A program made the position numbers and the translations under genes. A stretch of DNA of 5,098 nt, from contig DLFY01000045.1 of assembly GCA_002482415.1 (NCBI GenBank), positions 6,015 through 11,112 on the forward strand, in the 5' to 3' direction. Every line of letters begins with the position of its first letter. The first letter of the stretch is position 1. The notes beneath the pieces are model-generated. The model made no database searches. It saw only the letters and a list, made by a program, of their open reading frames with translations, and had not been told where the DNA came from. This document shows, piece by piece, positions 1-5,098 of the stretch. The DNA is from Phycisphaerales bacterium UBA7708. GTDB lineage: Bacteria; Planctomycetota; Phycisphaerae; Sedimentisphaerales; Anaerohalosphaeraceae.

Positions 1-1541
1 TCTATCACGGGGCATGGGCTTTTCCGGAATCCTCAACCTGCTGCTGGACATCGCTGTCTTATAACCAGTACACCGCAGCACCGACACTGCTGCGATTTGG
101 GGTACTGGCCGAAGATGACCGAATATTCGAGATCGCTCGGCGCATGATGATTATGGCCACTTACGACAGCCACGAAAATGGGTTCGTCTGGGATGGACTG
201 GAGGGCAGTGCCGTCGCTACCAAGGAATGGTCAAATCTGGCGCATCCCTGGCCCCTGTGCCAGATTATGGAGGCGATGGCCTGGACGCCGGACGTGTTTG
301 GCCCCAAGCGTGAAAACCACATTATGCGCAGTACCTCGGTGGTCAATCAGGTGGTTTATCAGAAGAACCGCATCGCTTATTCTACATTTGATGCCCAAGA
401 CAAGACGATTGACGTGATACGGTTATCTTTTATTCCCATTTCAATCACGGCGGATGCTGAACCCCTCCGGGCAAAGGCTGTCCTGAATCAGAATGGCTAT
501 ATCCTCCAGCCGTTTCCCGATGGAGACTTTCTTTTGACCATTCGCCATGACCGGGCAAAGAATATCGTCATTGAAGGTCAGGGTGATCCCCAGCAGCAGA
601 TTGATGACACCCAGCTAACCTTTCAGGGCAACTGGAAAAGCATTCCTGCAAAAGACGCTTATGAAGGTGCCGTTCATTGTTCCTCCCGAAAAGATGATGT
701 TTTTGAATATTCCTTCTATGGAAACCAGGTACGTGTCTTTGGCACTACAGGCCCGGAAGGCGGACTGGCTGAAGTTTATCTGGACGGCCAGAAACAACTG
801 ACGCTGATAGACTGCTGGAATCCGCAAATCCGCTCTCAGCAATTGCTGTATCACAAAAACGGCATGGAGAATGCCAAACATGTCCTGAAAATTGTTGTCT
901 CAGGCAAAGGCAATTTAATCGCCAAAGGCAAGGATGTGATGATTGATTCGATTCAGTTTTCCGATGCCTTTGCTGAGCCGGAATGCGGGCAGGGGGGCGG
1001 CCCCACCCATGCCCAGCGAATGATATTTGGCTATCCCGAGCGCCAGGATTATATTGACTCCAGCGGCAACGCCTGGCGACCGGCCACGGAATGGGTGATC
1101 CGCAGCGGTTACGGCAAAGATACCGTGGAAAAAGCATGGTGGACCAAACGCCGCAGCATGTATATCGGCAAAACCGCCGACCCGGAACTGTATCGCTATG
1201 GCGTGCATGGTTCCGACTTTTGGATTAATTTGACTGTCGGGCCGGGCAAGTACTATGTCACGCTGAAATTCGCCGATACCCCGCTGCACTTTTTTCTCGA
1301 GACGGATAAGGATAAACAGCGGATTTCGCATGCGGTGAATGCCTCCATCAACGGCAAGCCCGTAATGGATAAGATGCTGGTCGCGGAAGCGGCCGGGGGA
1401 CTGTTTTTAGCCGTTGACAAAACCTTTAAAGACATCGAACCGAAGAACGGGACCATTACGATTCATCTAACCGGTGTTGAAGATAAGGAAGCCATACTTC
1501 AGGCGCTGGAAATCGGTCCCATGTCGGAATATAAACCATAA
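1..1541 (+). CDS. C-terminal part of a large carbohydrate-active protein with malectin-like domain (5' partial)
   Basis: The reading frame is open from the left edge (first full codon at 3) to TAA at 1539-1541, giving 512 visible codons. The start lies outside the window. The ATG at 144 has no ribosome binding site, and the 47 codons before it read as sensible protein (WAFPESSTCCW, YNQYTAAPTLLRFG, then a helix into MMIMATYD). About 1-300 is helix-rich with aromatic residues (GFVWDGLEG, HPWPLCQIMEAMAW), like the end of an (alpha/alpha) toroid of glycoside hydrolases or lyases. About 300-600 is a beta domain (IAYSTFDA, DGDFLLTIRHD). About 615-962 resembles a carbohydrate-binding beta-sandwich (FGTTGPEGGLAEVYLDG, then VMIDSIQF). 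About 1026-1517 is malectin-like: YIDSSGNAW, YYVTLKFAD, a SINGKPV strand, AGG, and a closing ILQALEIGP. No catalytic residues can be assigned. The CC pair recalls the cysteines of GH127-type enzymes, but this is weak. It is probably secreted and co-transcribed with the next gene, 19 bases away. The malectin call is fairly secure; the enzyme family is open. Confidence 0.85.
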   Translation, partial: YHGAWAFPESSTCCWTSLSYNQYTAAPTLLRFGVLAEDDRIFEIARRMMIMATYDSHENGFVWDGLEGSAVATKEWSNLAHPWPLCQIMEAMAWTPDVFGPKRENHIMRSTSVVNQVVYQKNRIAYSTFDAQDKTIDVIRLSFIPISITADAEPLRAKAVLNQNGYILQPFPDGDFLLTIRHDRAKNIVIEGQGDPQQQIDDTQLTFQGNWKSIPAKDAYEGAVHCSSRKDDVFEYSFYGNQVRVFGTTGPEGGLAEVYLDGQKQLTLIDCWNPQIRSQQLLYHKNGMENAKHVLKIVVSGKGNLIAKGKDVMIDSIQFSDAFAEPECGQGGGPTHAQRMIFGYPERQDYIDSSGNAWRPATEWVIRSGYGKDTVEKAWWTKRRSMYIGKTADPELYRYGVHGSDFWINLTVGPGKYYVTLKFADTPLHFFLETDKDKQRISHAVNASINGKPVMDKMLVAEAAGGLFLAVDKTFKDIEPKNGTITIHLTGVEDKEAILQALEIGPMSEYKP

Positions 1542-1549
1542 TGTCCTAT

Positions 1550-1555
1550 AGGAAA
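1550..1555 (+). promoter_or_regulatory. Ribosome binding site of the beta-propeller glycosidase gene
   Basis: AGGAAA lies 5 bases before the ATG at 1561, inside the 19-base gap after the upstream stop codon. It supports that start, and the encoded protein then begins with a plausible signal peptide. The tight spacing, with no room for a promoter and terminator, argues for co-transcription with the upstream gene. Confidence 0.6.
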
Positions 1556-1560
1556 CTGTC

Positions 1561-2955
1561 ATGAGATTGAATCCATTTATATTATCAGTTTATGTTGTTA
1601 TGATCCTGTCCATTAACACGATTGCAGCCAGATTTTACATCCCGGCAATCGATGGCAACTGGTGGCGGGTGGCATCCACTCCGGATATTGGCGAATACAA
1701 CAGCGACAAGCAGCAGCCGGTTGATTTCAGCCTCTGGCAGGCTCAAGACGGCACATGGCAATTGTGGTCGTGTATCCGATTTACAAAGCTCGGCGGTCAT
1801 ACCCGACTGTTTTATGGCTGGGAAGGGGGCAAGCTGACCGATAAAGACTGGACACCCAAAGGTATTGCCATGATGGCTATGCCCGAACTGGGTGAGCCTC
1901 TGGGCGGACTTCAGGCACCGCATGTAATCCATCATCAAAACAGGTATTGGATGATGTATGGCGACTGGGACAATATGCGGATGGCAGCCAGCAAAGACGG
2001 AAAGGCTTTTGAACGCCTGACGTCTGCCGGCGTCCTCTTTTCCGAAGGCCCCGGGGTTAACACCCGTGACCCGATGCTGCTGTTTACACGGGGTAAATGG
2101 AATTGCTACTATACCGCATTCCCCGCACAGCATGGCTATGTCTATTGCCGGACATCGGACGACTTGCTGAAATGGTCAGATCCGGTGATTGTCAGTTATG
2201 GCGGCAAGGCGGGCAATAATCCCTATTCCTGCGAATGTCCGCATGTGGTGGAAATCTCACCGAATAATTACTTTTTGTTCCGAACACAATTATATGGCCC
2301 CGGAGCACAAACAACCATTTATCAATCTGCAAATCCATTCCATTTTGGTATCGATAATGATGCCGGTTATGTCCGCCGGATGAATCTTTGTGCCCCCGAG
2401 ATTGTCACCCTGGACGGAAAGTATTACATCGCCGCCCTCAATCCGGATTTGGATGGAATCCGTGTGGCCCGGCTTCAATGGAAATGCTATGACAAAGCGG
2501 TATTTGCATTGGATGACCAGAACCACCGGGCGCTGTGGAAGCTCAAAGAGGGCAACTTGACATCCGTTTTTACGAATACCGTACGTGACCGGTTTTGTCC
2601 CAGAACAGAGCATTTTATCGGCACAGCCGAAATCGGTCCAGGCGCATTTGACGATGCACTGACCGGAGTCATCCAAAGTCCTGTATGCAAAATCACCGCC
2701 GATGAATGTGTCCTGTTTGTCTCCGGCGGAAAAGATGCTCAACAGGTCTATATCAGCATAGAAGATGCAAAAACCACCCAGGAATATGCTCGCTTTACCG
2801 GCAAAGACGACAATCTCTTTGATCCGGTTTTTGTGGATTGCAGAGCGTTTATCAATAAAGAAGTCATCATTAAAATGGTTGACCAGTCTGCCGGACCCTG
2901 GGGGCATATTAACTTTGGCGGTCTTTACGAAGCGGATTCGGCAGGGGACTTATAA
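1561..2955 (+). CDS. Secreted five-bladed beta-propeller glycosidase (GH43/GH32-like) with C-terminal beta-sandwich
   Basis: This 464-residue protein probably hydrolyses glycosidic bonds in an exported compartment. Residues 1-23 form a signal peptide (hydrophobic run FILSVYVVMIL, likely cleavage near IAA-R). Residues about 33-310 carry beta-propeller motifs typical of GH43/GH32-type enzymes: DFSLWQAQDGTWQLW (53-69), LQAPHVI (117-123), YWMMYGDWD, TRDPMLL (168-174), SCECPHVVE (223-231), and APEIVTLDGKYYIAAL (278-292). By analogy with the family, D55, D170 and E225 are candidate catalytic residues; this is inference, not alignment. Residues about 348-456 form a second module (EHFIGTAEIG, DALTGVIQSP, FVSGG, and GPWGHINFGGLYE). 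It resembles the beta-sandwich that follows the propeller in GH32-like secreted proteins. The length fits propeller plus sandwich, and nothing looks truncated. Substrate and exact GH family cannot be fixed from sequence alone; GH117-like or unclassified propellers remain possible. It is the second gene of the plus-strand operon and faces the dockerin gene tail to tail. Confidence 0.85.
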   Translation: MRLNPFILSVYVVMILSINTIAARFYIPAIDGNWWRVASTPDIGEYNSDKQQPVDFSLWQAQDGTWQLWSCIRFTKLGGHTRLFYGWEGGKLTDKDWTPKGIAMMAMPELGEPLGGLQAPHVIHHQNRYWMMYGDWDNMRMAASKDGKAFERLTSAGVLFSEGPGVNTRDPMLLFTRGKWNCYYTAFPAQHGYVYCRTSDDLLKWSDPVIVSYGGKAGNNPYSCECPHVVEISPNNYFLFRTQLYGPGAQTTIYQSANPFHFGIDNDAGYVRRMNLCAPEIVTLDGKYYIAALNPDLDGIRVARLQWKCYDKAVFALDDQNHRALWKLKEGNLTSVFTNTVRDRFCPRTEHFIGTAEIGPGAFDDALTGVIQSPVCKITADECVLFVSGGKDAQQVYISIEDAKTTQEYARFTGKDDNLFDPVFVDCRAFINKEVIIKMVDQSAGPWGHINFGGLYEADSAGDL

Positions 2956-2980
2956 AAAGACTGGCTGGTCTGTAATACGC

Positions 2981-3020
2981 AAAAACACGCCCCCTTCCCG
3001 GATAGTCGGAAAGGGGGCGT
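2981..3020 (-). terminator. Rho-independent terminator of the dockerin gene, possibly bidirectional
   Basis: A perfect 10-bp GC-rich stem pairs 2987-2996 (ACGCCCCCTT) with 3011-3020 (AAGGGGGCGT). Two further C-G pairs (2997-2998 with 3008-3009) are possible across a bulged A at 3010, leaving a 9-base loop. Read on the minus strand, the stem is followed by G and then TTTTT (plus-strand A run at 2981-2985), as in a classic intrinsic terminator. It begins 24 bases after the minus-strand stop codon. On the plus strand the stem is followed by TAAATAG, which lacks a U-tract, so termination of the convergent operon (stop at 2955) would be weaker or would rely on the hairpin alone. Confidence 0.85.
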
Positions 3021-3044
3021 TAAATAGTCGAAAATCGAATCCGT

Positions 3045-4616
3045 TTAGTTCATATCCTTCAGCCAGCGATCAACAAATATCGCCAGGTCTTCCATATCCA
3101 CGGTGCCATCACGGTTGCGGTCAGCACCGTTGCAGTCGTTATTCCACTGGCAATATTCCATGGCCCATTGTGAGGCTAGGATGGTAAAATCATCCATATC
3201 CAGGCCGCGAACAGGTCCCATGACGATCGGCACATTGACCGCAGCATCAACGACCGGGAAGTTTCCGACGGCATCTTCATGGTCGGCAAGCACGACATAG
3301 TAATTATAATTTTCCCATTCCGAAGGGGGCAGTTCAAAGACCGCCTCGCCGTTCTCATCGGTAATCTGTTCAAGATTAGCAGGGCCATACATGCTCCATA
3401 GCGGAATTGTCACGGTCGCACCCGGCAAGGCTGTGTCCGTCTGATCTTTGACAGTGAATGTGACCGGATAGAAAGTCGATGCACCAAACCATGTCCGGCC
3501 GGCGATGAGGCCATTTTTGTACACATATAATACGTAATTGGGATTGGCTTCCAGTCCGCCCAGCAGGGTCATTTTGATGGTGTCATTGCCGACATAATCA
3601 AAATCATATGTTTTGCTGACAATGCCTTGCTCGTAGTTCATCAGAATGGCGTCATACGTGGAGCTGCCGAAATTTTCTCCAATACCGGCCAAATCTACAG
3701 TCAGCTCGATATCATCCGAGGTCGCCCGCAGGCCATGAAATCCTTCCGACGCTTCTCGGGCAAAAAACATCATTTCCGGCTGGCTGTGCGAGGTTGACCA
3801 TCCGCCGCTGATGCTGCTCATGACAGTATCTTCGTATTCCGGGAAAATGATCGCATACTGAACAGCATTGGGCTGAGCGGTGATATAATAACCGCCGTAA
3901 TTGCTGTCGATGGTAATGCCTCTGGCGTGATTGGAAGCAGTAAATTCTTCCACACTGTTGTCTTCGTAGGTAATCCGAATGATGCCATTGGATATGGGCG
4001 TACCCAGATTCAAATCGTAATGATACATCACGGATGCCGAAGTCTTGTCGGTAAAGGTGACAAGCTGAACACTGTCGTTCCATTCTTTGCGTTCAAATGA
4101 AACTTCATCGGTTCCACTGCGAAGAGTCAGTGAACAGGACTTGTAGGAATCGGGATAGCGAGTACTGGCACTGGTCCACAAACTGACAGGAACTGTACCC
4201 TCGGCATGAGGAATCAGGCGAAGTCTGAAAACGGCTTCGGATTCATATTGAATTGCTCCAATGGTCACCGCCCCGGTTAAGGTAAACGTTGTCTTTTTCC
4301 AGGCCCCTTCAAGGTTGATGGTGTTAGTACCAGAGATACTCAGACCCGGCATGATATCCAGAAAATTTGCCGTAGCAGGTGTGTACAGAATGCTGCTGTC
4401 ATAAGAAATAGAAAACTCGGCATTATCAAAGGACGCGTTTTCGATGAACAGACGCAAGTCCATATAACCCTCAGTGACAGGCGCCCGATACCACGTGCCC
4501 GAGGACCAGGGATCCGGCCTGTAACTGGTCAAGAACCACGCTTTCGGGGACGCCAATAGGGTTGATGAGAATACAAAAACACACAAAAAGCCTAATAGTT
4601 TCTTCAATCCAGACAT
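3045..4616 (-). CDS. Secreted cohesin-like / carboxypeptidase-regulatory-like protein with C-terminal dockerin
   Basis: This 523-residue protein shows no recognisable catalytic domain. Residues 1-22 are a signal peptide (KK, then LLGFLCVFVFSSTLLA). Residues about 48-155 look like a cohesin-type beta-sandwich (MDLRLFIENASFDNAEFSISYDSSIL, then a strand ending in GTVPVSLWTSAS). Residues about 180-380 are beta-rich and unrecognised. Residues about 383-466 resemble a carboxypeptidase-regulatory-like domain (VTFTVKDQ, LPGATVTI, TDENGEAVFELP, YYVVLADHEDAVGNFP). Residues 471-523 form a dockerin: the first half (MDDFTILASQW) lacks the start of its calcium loop, while the second has a full EF-hand-like loop at 499-510 (D499, N501, D503, D507, D510) followed by LAIFVDRWL. 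Two Cys (489, 495) sit between the halves. Known dockerins bind cohesins; here the partner is unknown. A likely role is carbohydrate binding or scaffolding beside the neighbouring glycosidases. The start is supported by GGGGAG 8 bases upstream. The dockerin is secure, the cohesin-like call tentative. Confidence 0.85.
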   Translation of the reverse strand: MSGLKKLLGFLCVFVFSSTLLASPKAWFLTSYRPDPWSSGTWYRAPVTEGYMDLRLFIENASFDNAEFSISYDSSILYTPATANFLDIMPGLSISGTNTINLEGAWKKTTFTLTGAVTIGAIQYESEAVFRLRLIPHAEGTVPVSLWTSASTRYPDSYKSCSLTLRSGTDEVSFERKEWNDSVQLVTFTDKTSASVMYHYDLNLGTPISNGIIRITYEDNSVEEFTASNHARGITIDSNYGGYYITAQPNAVQYAIIFPEYEDTVMSSISGGWSTSHSQPEMMFFAREASEGFHGLRATSDDIELTVDLAGIGENFGSSTYDAILMNYEQGIVSKTYDFDYVGNDTIKMTLLGGLEANPNYVLYVYKNGLIAGRTWFGASTFYPVTFTVKDQTDTALPGATVTIPLWSMYGPANLEQITDENGEAVFELPPSEWENYNYYVVLADHEDAVGNFPVVDAAVNVPIVMGPVRGLDMDDFTILASQWAMEYCQWNNDCNGADRNRDGTVDMEDLAIFVDRWLKDMN

Positions 4617-4624
4617 TTTAATTA

Positions 4625-4630
4625 CTCCCC
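4625..4630 (-). promoter_or_regulatory. Ribosome binding site of the dockerin-protein gene
   Basis: The minus strand reads GGGGAG, then an 8-base AT-rich spacer (TAATTAAA), then ATG at 4616. The spacing is optimal. The encoded protein starts directly with a signal peptide, so this start is well supported. Confidence 0.75.
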
Positions 4631-4707
4631 AGAATATGTGTTAGAATAAACTTAACCACCCCAAAACCAACAGTAAGATTGCACTATCTTCTTTATAGTA
4701 AAGGCAA

Positions 4708-4736
4708 ATCATAGCAGATTTTGTCAAAAAAGTCAA
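4708..4736 (-). promoter_or_regulatory. Sigma70-type promoter for the dockerin-protein gene
   Basis: On the minus strand, TTGACT (-35; plus-strand 4731-4736) is followed after exactly 17 bases by TATGAT (-10; plus-strand 4708-4713). Each hexamer matches the consensus at 5 of 6 positions. Transcription would begin near 4700, giving a 5' leader of about 85 bases before the ATG at 4616. No hairpin or riboswitch-like structure is evident in that leader. Confidence 0.7.
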
Positions 4737-4809
4737 GCCTTAGGTGTAATTTGCAGGATTTTATGAACTCGACCAGCCAAAAATATGAATGAATTTGTTT
4801 TATTATGGA

Positions 4810-4815
4810 TATAAT
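4810..4815 (+). promoter_or_regulatory. Possible -10 element for the rhamnosidase-like gene
   Basis: This is an exact TATAAT, about 180 bases before the ATG at 4991. The hexamer 17 bases upstream (GAATGA, 4787-4792) does not resemble TTGACA, and there is no correctly spaced TGn extension. If used, it would probably need an activator or another sigma factor, and would give a leader of about 165-170 bases. Confidence 0.25.
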
Positions 4816-4940
4816 TGCATATATTCTTCGCCTGCACGAGAAATGAATTCAATATCAATTGTGATTATTTTTTTACACTGATTATCGGCCTTATTGCTAA
4901 AAATGGTAATATCTTATCCGACTTCATGTTATTATTCGGA

Positions 4941-4957
4941 CACTGGCAGCGTCAGTG
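4941..4957 (+). other. Small hairpin upstream of the rhamnosidase-like ribosome site
   Basis: CACTGGC (4941-4947) can pair with GTCAGTG (4951-4957) through 7 pairs including one G-U, with an AGC loop. It ends 20 bases before the AGGAG ribosome site. No U-run follows, so it is not an intrinsic terminator. It could be an operator half-site pair, an mRNA leader structure, or chance. Confidence 0.3.
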
Positions 4958-4977
4958 ATTAAAAACAGACTTTGTTC

Positions 4978-4982
4978 AGGAG
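4978..4982 (+). promoter_or_regulatory. Ribosome binding site of the rhamnosidase-like gene
   Basis: AGGAG with 8 bases before the ATG at 4991 is a canonical site. It fixes the start of the truncated last gene, whose first residues form a signal peptide. Confidence 0.75.
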
Positions 4983-4990
4983 AACTCAGG

Positions 4991-5098
4991 ATGAAACGAT
5001 TTTTACAGAGTAGTTTTACGACAATACTATGGGGATTGGCATCTTTTTCAACGCTGGCCGTGCAAGAGCCCTGGCAGGCTGACTGGATCGGGTGGAGC
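4991..5098 (+). CDS. N-terminus of secreted probable alpha-L-rhamnosidase, GH78-like (3' partial)
   Basis: Only 36 codons are in the window and the frame is open to the right edge. Residues 1 to about 23 form a signal peptide (MKRF, then the hydrophobic run TTILWGLASFSTLAV, likely cleavage near A22 or V23). The mature protein begins QEPWQADWIGWS. A W-x-A-x-WI motif near the N-terminus is characteristic of bacterial alpha-L-rhamnosidases of family GH78, which release terminal rhamnose from polysaccharides or glycosides. The family call rests on this short motif plus the setting among other secreted glycosidases, so it is tentative; the gene itself is well supported by its start, ribosome site and signal peptide. 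It is transcribed divergently from the dockerin gene and may share control sequences with it. Confidence 0.65.
   Translation, partial: MKRFLQSSFTTILWGLASFSTLAVQEPWQADWIGWS

Larger units (their letters stand above)
4617..4990. other. Divergent AT-rich control region between the dockerin gene and the rhamnosidase-like gene
   Basis: This 374-base gap has no supportable gene and is clearly more AT-rich than the flanking coding regions. It holds the minus-strand promoter and ribosome site described separately, and must contain the control signals for the plus-strand gene starting at 4991. An exact TATAAT occurs at 4810-4815 on the plus strand, but no good -35 hexamer lies 16-18 bases upstream. 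TGATTA occurs three times (4862, 4879, 4956), which may be chance in AT-rich DNA. A small hairpin lies at 4941-4957. No tRNA or recognised riboswitch was seen. Confidence 0.7.

Noticed and set aside
2..64. Alternative frame at the left edge reading RGMGFSGILNLLLDIAVL then stop, which looks protein-like and could imply a frameshift in the first gene.
   Set aside because: The frame continuous with the rest of the gene is also open and sensible here (WAFPESSTCCW, YNQYTAAPTLLRFG). One uninterrupted frame is simpler, though a frameshift near 40-60 cannot be fully excluded without upstream sequence.
1585..2133. Long minus-strand reading frames opposite the propeller gene, and similar ones opposite the first gene (915-1331) and at 2290-2907.
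   Set aside because: They have no ribosome sites or recognisable domains, and fully overlap genes with clear protein motifs, so they are shadow frames.
3002..3030. ATAGTCG occurring twice (3002-3008 and 3024-3030) as a possible direct repeat.
   Set aside because: It is only 7 bases, inside and beside a terminator loop, with no transposon-like features.
2765..3187. A plus-strand frame crossing the convergent gap from the propeller gene into the dockerin gene.
   Set aside because: It runs through the terminator stem and both well-supported genes in the wrong frame or strand, and its product shows no domain features.
4695..4727. A perfect TTGACA on the minus strand (plus-strand 4722-4727) as an alternative -35.
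   Set aside because: Its distances to TATGAT (8 bases) and to TACTAT or TATAAA (21 and 24 bases) are wrong. The overlapping upstream TTGACT with a 17-base spacer fits much better.
4763..4792. A 9-codon plus-strand reading frame in the divergent region.
   Set aside because: It is too short and has no ribosome site or conserved-looking product; a regulatory leader peptide cannot be supported.
4865..4927. A 20-codon minus-strand reading frame in the divergent region starting with ATG at 4927.
   Set aside because: It has no ribosome site, a low-complexity Lys/Ile-rich product and AT-rich composition like the surrounding noncoding DNA.

Overview
The window looks like part of a carbohydrate-degradation locus from a Planctomycetota-type bacterium, most likely of the Phycisphaerae/Sedimentisphaerales kind. 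Three things point that way: secreted glycosidase-like proteins in a row, a C-terminal dockerin of the 'DxNxDGxVDxxDL...W(L)' type that is common in that group, and signal peptides on every gene whose true start is visible. This taxonomic call is an inference from protein style. No rRNA or other marker gene is present, and another PVC lineage (Kiritimatiellota, Lentisphaerae) cannot be excluded.

Layout. (1) Positions 1-1541, + strand: the C-terminal part of a large protein that enters from the left edge. It has the end of a probable helical toroid, a beta domain, a beta-sandwich module and a malectin-like module. (2) Positions 1561-2955, + strand, 19 bases downstream: a secreted five-bladed beta-propeller glycosidase (GH43/GH32-like) with an extra C-terminal beta-sandwich. 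These two genes form an operon whose promoter lies outside the window. (3) Positions 2956-3044: a short convergent gap with a GC-rich stem-loop. It is a good terminator for the minus-strand gene and may also serve the plus-strand operon. (4) Positions 3045-4616, - strand: a 523-residue secreted non-enzymatic protein with a cohesin-like N-terminal region, a carboxypeptidase-regulatory-like domain and a C-terminal dockerin. (5) Positions 4617-4990: an AT-rich divergent control region. It carries a near-consensus sigma70-type promoter for the minus-strand gene and only weak promoter candidates for the plus strand. (6) Positions 4991-5098, + strand: the first 36 codons of a secreted protein whose WQADWIG motif suggests an alpha-L-rhamnosidase (GH78).

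The enzymes probably act together on an extracellular or periplasmic plant or algal polysaccharide, perhaps one containing rhamnose. The dockerin protein may be a binding or scaffolding partner. The substrate is inferred only from the family mix. I see no RNA genes, CRISPR arrays, insertion sequences or other mobile elements. The least explained item is the cohesin-like plus dockerin protein.
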